A DNA stretch of 64,000 nt from Andrena cerasifolii (taxonomy: Eukaryota > Arthropoda > Insecta > Hymenoptera > Andrenidae): positions 2,803,433-2,867,432 of the forward strand of contig NC_135120.1 in the NCBI RefSeq assembly GCF_050908995.1, read 5' to 3'. The position numbers were made by a program, and so were the translations under genes. Below the pieces are notes generated by a model. That model was given only the letters and a program-made list of their open reading frames with translations. It was not told where the DNA came from and ran no database searches. The stretch's first letter is position 1, and the number at the start of each line of letters is the position of its first letter. Shown in pieces: positions 22,750 through 34,896 of the stretch.

Positions 22750-25700
22750 ATGAATAATTCATGGCAGAATACTCGAGAAGCTATTAAAAGTTTCGCAGAC
22801 GAGCTAGTATGCAACGAATGGTAAATAATATTGTAATTAAAGTAGTAGTAAATTAATACAGTTACTCACGAACGTATTCACCCACTTCGTACGTATGACA
22901 CAGTTTGCATATTTAATCAGTGCTAAAGTTAGAATCGCCAATTCTAATTCACGTTAATATAAACCTTGATTAATGTACTTCTAGTTATTTTCATCTATTG
23001 AAGAACTGCTTAATCAAATTATGTTAGAAGAGTGCAACAAAATAAGCGTAGATTTCACACAAAATTAAAGTTTTTAAATAAGCTATGTATGATTTTTTCC
23101 AGAATGCACTCGAGCCTAAAGTATAACGATCTGGCTTAGACTAATGTAAATTAAAATTGATATTTCGAACTATAACACTGCTTAAATATGTCAGATAGGT
23201 GGATGCTTTTGTAATTAATGTTATATATATATACAAGTTAATGCATAATTGTCTTCATTTATTACTTCTTATATTTGTAAGATTATTATTAATGGTACAT
23301 TGGTGTAGTACAATATTAATTTGAATTATGCAACTTATGTTTTATATACTCATAATCTCTCATTTGTTGCAACAACAACATAACTCAAAATTTAAGTTTT
23401 TTAGGTGTTCAAAAGTTCTGTTAGACAACAACTGCTTTTACTATATTAATAACTCAAAAACTGCAACTTTCAAGTTGTGTTGTTATTGCAGCAAATGCGC
23501 TATATGTATTTATAAGATAAACATGTAACATTAAGTCTTTTCACCTTAGTGGAAATGAGCCATTAGATGCAATGAGGTATACAAATTGTGGCCACTTTTT
23601 TTGCAAACAATGCATTGGATATGATTCAATATGTATAAAATGCAATACACCTGTACAACCAACTGAAATACATACCGATCATATTATTAGAAGTCTTGCG
23701 TCATATTGTAATCAATTTGCAGAAATAATACAAGAAAAGTATGCACATTTTAATGAATACATTTCATATTTTCTTATATGAAATCTTCTAGGGAGTTTAG
23801 TCATGCTTCTGAATTCTAACAAAAGATTTTATTTTTTACAAGATATTTCTACTATAATTCTGCTTATTTCAATCTATTTAGTCTTGGAATTCGTATTTTC
23901 AAAGTATATTTATGGTAGTTTCGGCATATAATAATAATTCTTTATTAATAATAATATTTGAATTTAAATTTTACAGTGTTTAATATATCTAAAAAAAAAG
24001 TAATTTGTAGTATTATTGATAAACTTCAATGATGTAAACAATATCTTATCGATTTTAGTTAAATACAGCTGTATAATAAAGTACTTTATTTAAAACAAGA
24101 TTAATGTGAATTTCACAGAGACTTGTGGAATGCAACATCAAATGTTTCAAGTACCTTACAAGCATCTTCGGTAATTGTAAATGCAGGATCTAAAGATACT
24201 TATTTAAAATCTAAACCACATTCTATACCAAAAAGAAATATAAATAAGTTAAATGCAAAAGGAGAGACGCTATTACATGTTGCATGTTTAAAGGTATATT
24301 CTTATGCTATATATTTCTGAAAATTGAATAAAATATAGCTTCGGTCACATACATTTTTTTCAGCGTAATGAAAATCATATAACGTCTTTCTTAGCTGCTG
24401 GTGCAAATCCAAATATAAAAGATAATGCTAATTGGACTCCTTTAGTAAGTTGTTTACATGATTATACTTTGACACAAAATGTCTTATACATGTATTTATG
24501 TTGCTTGTGTCTTGCATGTTTTGTTTATAGCAAGAAGTCGTAAACTATGGATATACCTCTATATGTCAGTTGCTTTTGGAACATGGTGCATCACCTAATA
24601 TACCAGGTTTCGAAAATAGGACAGCCTTGCACGAAGCTGCTATTAACAATAGATTAGTAGAAGCAAAGATGCTTTTACAGTATTCTGCTAAGAAAGATGT
24701 GTACGATATACATGGAAAAAAGCCTATGTGTGTATTCTTTAAATGTATTCATGTTACAATATTTATTTTTCATTTGTGTACACATGCTTGTTATTAATAC
24801 TTAACTATGTGCTGCCATGACAGTGTGAGTTATAAAACTTACAATTAGTAGTTATTGTCTACTGGCAGATTTGTGTGATTTTAGTTTCAATATGTATTAT
24901 GCAGCTGCATGCTTGTTTCATCTCACAACTTTAAACATTCCTGTTATGACATTCTTTTTATGTTGTGGGACTTGAGTCTGAATTTTTTTAAACAACACAG
25001 TTCGACAGCCATCTGGACTTGTAACATTCAATAGCCGTTTCTTATAGGTTTTTGTGCCCTGAAAACGAATCCGCAAACCATTTGTCGCCATCACTCTCAG
25101 TTTTTGAGAAATTCGATTTTGAAAAAAACTGCAAATTTCAACTTTGAACATCTTTTGCGTCGAAACGGTAATACTTATTTGGTTATTAGTGCATTATGAA
25201 CATTTAAATATGTTTAAACATCGATGAAAGGGAAAAGGACACCCGAAATGCACCCATTTTTGAAGATATCTTTCAATTTATTTCCAAAACTAAGGGTGTC
25301 GGAGAAAATCTAACCATTTCACGCGTTGCAGCAGACATTTTCCCCTCGGAAAGCATTAACAGAAGTGGTAAGTCACAGTTTTATTTTTAATACAGAAGCG
25401 AAATAATTTGGCAAAACGCGCAGTGCCGACAGTGGTAGTCAACGGCGGCGCGCGATCCACTGCCGCTCAGCGTAACACAATCGCTTAACGCGCGTGATTA
25501 CCACCGTTTTGCCAAACTGTTTCGCTTCTGTGTTGAAAACAAAACGTGACTTACCACTTCTGTTAATGCTTTCCGATGGAAAAATGTCTGCTAAATCGCG
25601 TGGAATAATCAGAATTTTTCCTAGACTCTTAGTTTTGGAAATAAATTCAAAGATATCTTCAAAAATGGGTGCATTTCGGGTGTCCTTTTCCCTTTGATCG

Positions 25701-28148
25701 CTGTTTAACCATATTTATATGTTCATAATGCAATAATAATTTATATCGTTGTATTCGGGAGGGTTCATTGAATAATTTGACGCAACGAGCAACCGAATAA
25801 GTATTACCGTTTCAACACAAAAGCTGTTCAAAGTTGAAATTTTCAGTTTTTTTTCAAAATCGAATTTCTCAAAAACTGAGGGTGATGGCGACGAACGGTT
25901 TGCGGATTCGTTTTCAGGGCACGAAAACCTATAAGGAACGGCTATTGAATGTTACAAGTCCGAAAAAAGTCAAATTTTGTCGAACTCTGTAATCTTACAA
26001 GGGAAGGAAACCATGAGGTAGACACCGATTTTGATGAGCCTTGGCACGATGAATCTATATCACAAATAAGTAAATAGGTGTCTGAGCGTTTCTGTCAATG
26101 GGCCTTAATAATACCAATATTTACATGGAAATTATTAAAAATTGCATTGTGGCCGTGAGGTTTTAATGGGTAAAAATTTCATACTACCCTGGCGCCCCCG
26201 GGGGATTCCCTCCGAAGTAGTCAGGGTGCCTTTTGAAGATTTATACACACATTCTTTATAGAAATATACATTTATAACTGTTTTATAAAGTTGCTTCTGA
26301 ATGATTTTTTCACAGTTTAGTAAAGAATTTTATAAAAATTCAATTACAGACAAATATCACAATGACAATGAATGAATTGAAAATATTGTACCAGAAATAC
26401 ATACTTCTAGTTGACAATTGGATTCATCGATTATACTTGACTATACACATAAATAGAGCCAGAAAAAGTGTATTTATACATTAAGTCATCCCATCATATA
26501 TTGTCGGACACTATTTTTTACCGATCAGTCACGCAAAAAGTTAAACGCAATTCCTGTAAGGTAAATAGTGTATGTGAAAAATATATCGGAGGTGTATTGA
26601 CAGATGACAAATGCAAGCCACTGTTAAAGATGGCTTACGAAATTTCGAGGTGGGAACTAGTCTCGAAGACGAACCTCGTGCCGAGGGATCTGAAGAGTTT
26701 TACGACGACCGTTTGCGGGTTATTGTTGAACAAAAACCAATACGAACTATTGAAGAATTAGCTCAGATAGTTGTTTATTTTCAACTGATATATGTACATA
26801 CCGAAAAAAACCGCAGTACTTATGGGATGACTAAATAATTTATACAGTTTATCTATTTTAATTTATTTTATATACAATTTTTGTATTCCGTATCACACAG
26901 AAATGACCAGCAAAAGTTTTTTTCCACAATATGTGGATGGTTAAGTGTTGGGGAAAATTATTAACTTATTAACATATTAAGATTAATGATTTTATTGTTC
27001 ATGTTCCTGCAATATCATTGCATTACTATGTTCCATTACTCTAATTCAGAGACTATTGCAAACCATTCGAAGACTTATGGAACAGTTTGAAAGAAGAAAA
27101 TGAATTGGATGATACATTGGGAAGAATTACTAATTTAAACTGTACTTTAGACCAGTCATTTTCTGCTGCACAATCAGTTGGTGGATTTGTTATATTTGCA
27201 TCAAATTTGCGGGAAGAAAATACTAAATGTCTGCACGAGATGGCTCTTAAGCATAAAGTGAAAGTTACGTCTGTATTTCGGTATGTGCGTAATGTACATA
27301 ATTGTTTGCAGTATACTTCAAATGTAAATTGATAATACAAAAGCAAGAATTAGAAATGTTATATAGAAATTTATAAATGTTTTAGGTCAATTGTATCTCA
27401 TGTCATAGTGGAAGCAAATAATCAAAATATTGTACAGTTATCATATAATGTAATGATGGCAGTACTGCGTGGGATTTGGTTACTTAATAGCGAATGTAAG
27501 ATTGCTCACGAGTAAATAACTTATAAAAGTTAATAGTTCACACACTCATGCAACATTTTCTTTTCATGTATTTATCAATAAAAAAGGGATCCAAATCGCA
27601 ATGGATGTAGATGATATATTAAAAGTGAATTTAGAGGTGTTTGAAATTAGTGGTGTACCAGTTCAAGGCATTCCAAGAAAAGCCAGAGAAAGTGCCCAGA
27701 ATCAGGTATACTTAATCGGAAACTTAACAAAGCAGGAATGTCCATAATATTTTGAAATTCGTGGTTGCATTTTTAGAATCCGGGTCTTTTCAGTCAGTGT
27801 TATTTTTACTTTGCTTTACACGCAAGTGATTCCTATTATGTAAGTGGGATGCAATTAACAAGAGATGACTTAATGAGACTTGTAGAAGCAGGTAATGGGA
27901 ACATTCTAAAGAGAGAACCAAATCCAGAAGATATAAAATACAGGGAACAAATTATTCCATTTCACATAGCCAATGAACCTTCTCATCCTTTATATAAGTG
28001 CATTCATTATATTATATATGTACCAGGAAAAGATGAACCACGTATAAAATATAACATGCCACATATAAAAACTCTACCACTTCTGTGGTTAATTGAATGT
28101 ATAGAAAACTTTACATTGGTTGATCCATCAAACATCGGTTTATTCTAA
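22750..28148 (+). CDS. BARD1: BARD1 (BRCA1-associated RING domain protein), nine exons
   Basis: Partner of BRCA1 in a nuclear E3 ubiquitin ligase acting in homologous-recombination repair. Exons: 22750-22820, 23550-23738, 24119-24293, 24364-24444, 24531-24727, 27050-27280, 27386-27495, 27587-27705, 27777-28148. All introns are GT-AG, phases agree and the sum is 1,545 bases (514 residues plus stop). The RING has all ligands: C21, C24, C37, H39, C42, C45, C52, C55, with the 12-residue CXXC-to-CGH spacing of vertebrate BARD1. Ankyrin repeats span about 127-235 (GETLLHVACLK, NWTPL, RTALHEAA). BRCT1 is about 280-353 (GGFVIFAS ... GIWLLNSEW) and BRCT2 about 390-512 (NPGLFSQCYFY ... LLWLIECI). Vertebrate BARD1 is longer (777 residues in human), mostly in the linker after the RING. 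Intron 5 (2.3 kb) is filled with transposon debris. The start is the first in-frame ATG before the RING. Confidence 0.9.
24937..25985. mobile_element. Foldback element in BARD1 intron 5
   Basis: Arms of about 450 bp in opposite orientation, centred near 25461. Shared words include GGAAAAGGACACCCGAAATG (25231) and its complement ending at 25691, and GCCGTTCCTTATAGG-like sequence farther out. The centre is GC-rich (25425-25500). No coding sequence. It lies wholly within the intron, so it need not affect the protein. Confidence 0.7.
26600..26780 (+). pseudogene. Mariner-like transposase N-terminal fragment
   Basis: About 55 codons reading TVKDGLRNFEVGTSLEDEPR then EFYDDRLRVIVEQKPIRTIE and ELAQIV. 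This matches the second helix-turn-helix of mariner transposases, where the usual form has W..KF..G.. .LEDEPRSGRP and a TTRELAE helix. It is truncated on both sides and has no catalytic part. It lies in BARD1 intron 5, downstream of the foldback element. Confidence 0.7.
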
Positions 28149-29463
28149 ATTGGAGAAAACGTTTAGTAATATTATTGACCAGCATAATATGATTTCCTGG
28201 CAAATTTGTTTAAAGTAGTTATATATTTTCAGTATTATACATTAAATATAGTATTCCAAAAAATATGTTTCTATTACCATAAGTTTTTAATAGGATTTAA
28301 AATATTTAAAGTATTATTATGAAATTACCTAAAATATTTAATTTGTTACTTCATTTTGAAGAGGGAGAATATGTTGATTTTCTACTACGATTATGAAGGA
28401 TCAACCGTTGCGCAAAGAACGATAAATTCCAAAGGGAAATATCGTACGGTATCTTGTACATTTACGGGTAAAGTACCGCTAGTCCTGCACATATACACCT
28501 GTATGTAGCGACGAGAAGGAGGAAGTGAAAGAAAAACGCTGCAAAGGAGTAAGAGAGAAGTAAGGAGGAAGGACAGTGAGGACATGGAAGGAGACAGGGG
28601 AAAAGAAGAGATTCCAATGTAGTTGCGAACGAATAATAAGAAAAGTTTAGTGTAAAGGAAGATGGATAAATGAAAGAACGAGAAAGAAAGAATATATTAA
28701 GTTTAAGTTTAGAAAATAGACCGACCGCTAATTGGTTGTAATGAGGAAAAAAGAATTCTGCCAGTTGTATTAGAAATGTGTTAGGTACTCATATTTTCAT
28801 GTATCTTGTCATAATAAAATATATATAAAATTACATGAATTATATTAGTGCAGTCTTAAATGTAATAATAATGAGGATAATATGTAAACAAAAATATGTA
28901 GTATGTAAAATATAAAACAAATAATTTAACAAGAAAACTGTGAGCTTTTGAAAAGCGTTACATTTCTTTTTTTAAGACTACATTTACGTATTAAACAATT
29001 TTTTCTATTAAAATAAAGATGATTTACTGGAAACTACATAAATTTAATTTTCATTGATTCCTCACTACATGTCTCTTTAAATTAATTTCTTTTGTTAATG
29101 AATAAAGTCGATTTACAACAAACCCTTCCCCTTCTTTCGGAATAATTCTCAGGGAGGTCGATCGCCGTCGATCGTGCTCTCTGTCTCTCGGTCTTCGTCC
29201 CTTTCTTTCCTTTTTCTGATCAGTGTAAAAGGGGGGGTCCGCACCCTGACCCACAAGTGGGCCCCGGTACCTCCCTAGTCAGTCAGTCAGTCAGTCAAAC
29301 AAGCCAAGCAGGCAAACTCGCGGTAAAGTAGTTTGGTACGCACGTGTTCGATCCGGGTAACAGCATAGTGTGTCTCCCTTCAGTTGTTTTTCGACTGGCT
29401 CTTAAAATTGAAGAAGCAGAAGAAGAAGAGAAAAAAAAGGAATAAGAACGAGGGAGGCTAAAG
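28149..29463. other. BARD1 3' flank and upstream region of the next exon
   Basis: AT-rich to 28370. A purine-rich stretch (GAAGGAGG, AGAGAGAAG words, 28505-28690) follows, then AT-rich sequence. GC content rises from 29100 towards the exon at 29464, with (CAGT)n from 29278 to 29298. This is consistent with a promoter and 5' UTR for that exon. No other coding evidence. Confidence 0.5.
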
Positions 29464-29566
29464 ATGATACTGGGAATAGCCTCTGAGGGCATCGTCCTTT
29501 TTCTCCTAGTTACCGGATCCGTCACTGCTCAGGACGACGATTCTTTGGCTGGTAGCTTTTTATCAG
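29464..29566 (+). CDS. First coding exon of a secreted protein (partial)
   Basis: An ATG at 29464 opens 34 codons plus one base, ending at the donor CAG|GTAAAT (29566/29567). The peptide starts MILGIASEGIVLFLLVTGSV and continues TAQDDDSLAGSFLS. The hydrophobic core followed by small residues (GSVTA) and Gln is a classic signal peptide, with cleavage most likely after TA. An acidic, Ser-rich start of the mature chain follows. The upstream sequence is GC-richer than its surroundings, as for a promoter and leader. I find no further exon in the window, so the first intron would be long. The short mature stretch resembles the beginnings of some secreted serine-protease homologues of insects, but this is a weak impression, so no product name is given. 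Confidence 0.5.
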
Positions 29567-29927
29567 GTAAATTAGTTATTTATTGCCTTTGATTATCATC
29601 GTATTCATAATTCGATCCTCTAAACTTATGTTTCGCTGTGATTTTGAAATTTTAGTTTTGCTTTTTAGTTTCTATTTTAAACGTAGTTGTTTTGTATGAC
29701 TTCCTGTCTGAGAGCTCTAATGTAAATCAGTAGATAGAAGTATAAAGATGTTTGAAGTTTTTCTGCGGGTTATATCTATATAATCCGTGTAAGTGAAACG
29801 ACAAGTAAAATATCTCGGTATAAAATTACGTAGATTAAGCATTTACTACATACCGATTTCAATAAATAAGCAACAATATTAATTGTTCTATTTTGTTCTG
29901 ATGACTATGTATTTATATTTACAATAT

Positions 29928-30382
29928 AAGGTATTCCAGAATAAATGGGAAATATTTTAGGGATGACTTTAGCACATCTAAATAATAAAAAAATGTTCAT
30001 ATGTTTATATGGCCTATTTGTTTTTGTTTTCGGGTTATAACGAATTTGATTTTCGACAAACTTTACTTGCTTACTTTCATAAGATATGTTCGAAATGACA
30101 TCCTTGCATCTGAATACAAGCCTGCAAACGTTTTGCCAATGACTGTGTTACTCTCTCCATATGTCCAGCTGTTGCTGGGATGTGCTGGAAACCTTGTTCA
30201 ATTCTTTCACGAAGAGTTTCAACACTATCAGTGGGCTTTTTGTAGACAACGGATTTATTTCGAATAAATATAACTCGAAAAGAAATTGAAATAGGACATG
30301 TTTCTATGAACTGTTTTTATTGTTTAGATCTGCTAAAGCTACCCCTACAATATTCCCCACTCCTTCTGGGGCACCCGGTATA
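29928..30382 (-). mobile_element. Mariner-like element relic
   Basis: Ends resemble mariner-type termini: left GGTATTCCAGAATAAATGGG, and right, read inward, ACCGGGTGCCCCAGAAGGAG. On the minus strand about 50 codons (30240-30080) read ETLRERIEQGFQHIPATAGH then RLQACIQMQGCHFEHIL. This is the carboxy-terminal tail usual for IS630/Tc1/mariner transposases of insects. The catalytic region is absent. Confidence 0.65.
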
Positions 30383-30469
30383 TACTTATTTATCTGCTTA
30401 TTCATCATACAATCTGCTCAAAAATATTGTGTCAACCATGATGAGCTACATAATTAACTATTACATTGG

Positions 30470-30694
30470 CAGTGGCGGATTTAACAGGGTGGCCGATGAG
30501 CAGTTGCCACCTGGGCACCTGCTCAGGCCCCCCAGGGCCCCATCCTTAACAGAAATTATGATTTTATCCAAAGTATATTTTTTTTCTGTATTATTACATT
30601 GAGCTCGTTTTTAGTAAACTACCGCTTTATTTTCCCGAAAAATGAGCCCCTCGGAACGTTTACCACCTGGGCTTTTTTCGTAAATCCGTTACTG
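30470..30694. mobile_element. 225-bp hAT MITE with perfect 8-bp TSD
   Basis: The ends are CAGTGGCGGATTTAAC and its imperfect inverse GTAAATCCGTTACTG, and identical 8-bp repeats TACATTGG flank it (30462-30469 and 30695-30702). The CAGTGGCGGATT ends and 8-bp duplication are hallmarks of hAT. The interior (GCCACCTGGGC near both ends) has no open frame. Confidence 0.9.
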
Positions 30695-30702
30695 TACATT
30701 GG

Positions 30703-31430
30703 TATATTATAATGAGCAACACTATGCACCTAATAAATGAACATCTCACAATTAACACATTGCTAATTTAATACACACCTCTGAAACAATACCTTCCCTA
30801 TATAATTTATGGATATTAGCATAATATTTCTGACGCATCTATACATAAGGATGTTATATTATCACATCTAGAGTAGTTTGCCTTGTACATTTTTACATTC
30901 TTTAATTAAAAATCACGTTTTTGATGTAATAAAAGCAACGTTATTATTACTCTTTCTTCTGCATTTTAAATATGTTATTAACTTCTTTCTTCTAAAATCA
31001 CCTTCAAATATTTTAAATATTTTATTTACTCCCCTTTATTTACAAATCCATGGCAAGTTGTCTTATAATTTTAATAAACATTACAAGTTCATTCTTTGTG
31101 AATTTCAAATACTCTGCGCATATGATCTTTGTACATACATTTTTTCAAAGGCTGGCAAGCTTTAAAATTATCTGCGCTGCGCTTAATGTTGTGAATAGTT
31201 TGATAAAATTCAAAAATACCAAATAGCAAGTTATAGTAATTAAGCACACAAGCTTTCAAAGAATAGAAATTTGCACGCGTAGAAGTATGCTACGCACACT
31301 AGTATAAGTAGTATCTGGAAGGATGCGATTGTCCCACTTAAGAATCGTGCGACGCAATGCGGATGACGCTTAGTCAGTCCACTGTAGTGAGGAGGCCGTT
31401 GGCAGCTTGAAAAATACTTGGTGGTACATA
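30703..31430. other. No gene recognised
   Basis: AT-rich. The 95-codon open frame at 30878-31165 is a low-complexity Leu/Phe/Ile-rich product of base composition and is not called. Confidence 0.5.
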
Positions 31431-32112
31431 CAGAGCTGCCAAATACTTGAAGTATTCAAGTACTTGAGATTGAAATTCAGTAGAACTCGTGTTTTTTTTT
31501 TCAAACTGAGCCAAGTACTCGATTATCCAAGTAATACTGCAAATACCTTGAATAGTCGAACACGCTTGATAAAATTCGATCTTTTTAATAATTTAAAATC
31601 TTTTTGAGCTACGGGATCAATTTTGTGTTACTCAAAAATTCTAATACCACTCGAAAATTCTAGCCAATAATAATAATTATTGGATACTTAAGAGGGATGT
31701 AAGGCTTATAATCAATACAAGCATCTATATATTATTCTGAACGACTCAAATTACCGAATACTACCACTTACTGTTCATAATCGATAGCCACTAATTTTAT
31801 TATATATATATATGTATGTATATTAGCAATTGTATACAACCAAATATCTAGAAAATTATATGAATCACAAAAATTTAACTTCCACGCATAATAAATCTTG
31901 TCGCATAATAATTCTTAAAATTCTCGAAATAACCTCTTTTTCCACCGATTCATCTTATTCCTATAAGACCCCTGTTTAATCGAATAGTTTGAGATGTTTC
32001 GAGTAACTTGTTCTATTTCAAGTAGCTCAATGGGATTTGAGTCGTTATTTCAATTCGAATAGCTTGAATGTAATTAAGTTGTTAAAACGTTCACGCTACT
32101 CCAATTATTTGA

Positions 32113-33608
32113 AGGTGCGTCTTCACCAGCGTTCGCGAACTGTTCACGAACAGTATGGGAATCAGTGGTGGGTAAAGATACGAATTTTCTATTTTATACA
32201 CGATACGTGTCTTAAATGTTGTAAATGTCGTAAATGTCGTAAATGTGTCGTAAATGGTGTATATCTGGAATGAAAATAACTAACCTATAAACAAATTTTC
32301 GTATAGGTTATGAAGAAGTGCCAAGTTATTAATAATTATAATTCTGATAAAAAAAAATAAATTAAATTAAGTTACACTGACGAAAAATGGATATTGAAAG
32401 GTTAGTTAAAGAAATGCATTGGGAAACCAAGAATTTCGATACGTCAACTAGTGACAGAAAATTGAACTACGAGAGTAGGTCGAAATCCGTCGAAGTCCAT
32501 ATGATTATCAGTGTTTAGATAGACATGTTGTAAGAAACGAGGTTTTTTTAAATTTGTTTGAACACTAAATTTTTACTTATTCGATTAATGAATACTTATT
32601 TAATTAATTAATTAATACTCCATTAAGTTTCCCAATATAGAATAATAATGGGACTATAGTTCGTTGGGCAATATAAGCAAAAATAAGCTTGAAACGCTAT
32701 CCTGCTTAAAACACAGGAAAACAATAAAAACAAACATATAGAATAATAAATACAATTTCTTTAAATTAAAAATTATGTTAATAAAAAGACTATTTTTATT
32801 TTAGGAAAAGAAGCCATCAATTAAAAGTACATCACCTTGCTGTTCATTTTACCCAAAGAAATTGTATAATTGTTCATATTGTACATTTGAAAGTGTTGTA
32901 CTTAATTTGTTTCTCAATGGAATATTTAGTGTATGCACAAAAGCTTTAAAGTGGCTTGATTCCACCACACTGAAAGGGATATTGCACCCCAAAAAGAAAT
33001 TTGATAATTTATCGATTTCATTTTTTCTGAAACAGGTATTTTTATTTACATAATTTTCAATTTAAATAAATTTTATTTATTATCGTACATTTATTTCAAT
33101 TTACTTTACCTATCACGATTAATTTTTTATTAGTTATTATCGAAACAAGTACAAAACAATAATTAACACCACACTTTTGAATACTTTTTTGGGGTTAGGG
33201 CAGTGGCGATTATACGTAGTTTTCGACGTATTGTACAGTATTCTATAGTATTCGCATGCAACCAACAAGCAAGTCAGAAATAACTATATCTTTCCACAAT
33301 TGTTGAAAGCTTAAAATAATGAATATTTCTATTTACGACATTTGCAATAAATGACACGTATGAAATGGACTTAAAAATGACATATTATACCTACATTTGT
33401 GACATGTCGTAGATGCATTTGCGACGCGGCGCAAAATACCGACCCACGACTGATGGAAATTGAATTTCCTAGGAATCGTCTGTTCGCGAACTGTTCGCTA
33501 GTGAGGACACACCTTTACACGAGCAATGGTTATAAAAAGTTTGCGAACAACTTGCGAGCATTGTTTGTGAACTGTGTTCGCGAACTGTTCGCTAGTGAGG
33601 ACGCACCT
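32113..33608. mobile_element. PIF/Harbinger-like element inside the hAT-like copy
   Basis: A 1,496-bp element with ends AGGTGCGTCTTCACCAGCG (left) and AGGTGCGTCCTCACTAGCG (right, inward), flanked by TGA on each side (32110-32112, 33609-33611). The intact relative at 39384-40286 has a single TGA at this point, so the 3-bp duplication is supported. TNA-type 3-bp targets suit PIF/Harbinger. A subterminal copy of GTTCGCGAACTGTTCGCTAG occurs at 33480-33500 as well as at the right end. Confidence 0.75.
32388..32519 (+). pseudogene. Possible MADF/Myb-like ORF fragment
   Basis: Within the Harbinger-like element an ATG at 32388 opens 43 codons, starting MDIERLVKEMHWETKNFDTS and ending at a TAG. The opening resembles MADF/Myb-SANT-like domains, in which an N-terminal helix is followed by W/F-D-T-S. 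Harbinger elements carry such a second ORF. The domain core (a later Trp) is absent, so this is a truncated relic at best. Confidence 0.35.
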
Positions 33609-33728
33609 TGAGAAGATCATTTTTTTTTTCAGCCTTGCTTGAATAGTTAAGCTACTTCGACATTCGAGTATTTGGCTTGATTTTACCTGAGTTCAGCTTA
33701 GCTTGAGTTTTCAAATAACTTGGATGTT

Positions 33729-34554
33729 AGTAATCATTGCTAGTGTATCACAACAATTAGAAATGCTCGACAATCAGTGGGTTGTATGCGTTCAATTATT
33801 TCGGTAATTAAAGTAGTTCCTGAATATTCTACTAAATTCAAGAATTCGTTTAAATTTCTTTCAAAACTTATTTCGAATACAAGAAACCCTTGTCCAAAGT
33901 TTAAAATCGATTTACCACATAGTTATCGAGAAATTGTTAATTAAAGTTGATGCATTTTAACACAGTGGCATATGAAGTCGGAGAAAGGGGGTTATAGTTT
34001 CAGTTTTTCTTCTGGAACAGGAAAACTGTTTTCAAGAAGTGTACAAAAATTGGCGTAAAAGTTCACCGAAATGTCACGAAATAAATTTATTAATATCTGC
34101 GAAACTAACCACATGTTTTCTTCGTAAATGCCCATAAAAAATAGGTTTGCGTGCAAATATTTTAGAAATTACGTAGAGCAGTCAACTTGGCAACGACGCA
34201 CAATCGATATGTTCAGATATTTAAATAGCGAACGACAATTCCAATTCATATGAACATTTTTTCTGAAATTTTGGTTATAAAAGACGCTCCGAATGAATGC
34301 GACGTTGTCAGATCTGCTGCTCCAATTCACTACGCTGACCAATTTAATATTCTGTTTCAATTATTTATATTAACATTGAACTTTTTAAAATATATATACA
34401 CGATGTTAAAAATTATTATTATTATTTCTATAGTATCATATTGCTTTATATTTATTGTTTATTACCCAACTCAAATTTGACTAACAGAGTTGGTTAGCAA
34501 CCACTTCAAACGGGTATTTGTGTGAAACAGCGCCAAAAATAGGTCACTTGTCAT
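33729..34554. other. No gene recognised
   Basis: AT-rich with no inverted repeats that I can delimit. Short open frames on both strands are not supported. Confidence 0.5.
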
Positions 34555-34862
34555 TTTTTTTACAAAGAAAATGCAAAATATATTGGTCTACAATTTTGGT
34601 TACTCATCTTTAGCGAATATTTGCAAATTTTTACATGAAATGGAGAATCAGTATTATTGAAGTTATATAGGCTGAAATATATGCCGTGTCTCGATGTAAG
34701 TTGCTTCGTGGCTTCCACGCAGTACGCCATAACACTCTTTCTCTTGTTTGGAAACAAAAAATTTGAAATAATTTCTTTGTTTATACATATATATATTATA
34801 TATTATTATTTTTGTTTAATATATATATATATATATTATTATTATTAAATATTATTTTTTTG

Positions 34863-34896
<34 letters not shown>

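Larger units (their letters stand above)
31431..33728. mobile_element. hAT-like non-autonomous element, copy 1 (interrupted)
   Basis: The left end is CAGAGCTGCCAAATACTTGA. The element is full of TACTTGA, GTACTCGA and AAGTAGCT words. It matches the reverse complement of 39384-40286 on both sides of an insert (32113-33608). The right end is eroded after ACTTGGA near 33726. No coding sequence of its own. Confidence 0.75.

Noticed and set aside
23491..23528. Alternative BARD1 exon reading KCAIC before the RING
   Set aside because: It has an acceptor and a CXXC, but would need a 25-bp intron to rejoin. Skipping it gives CNEC-GNEP with the exact 12-residue RING spacing.
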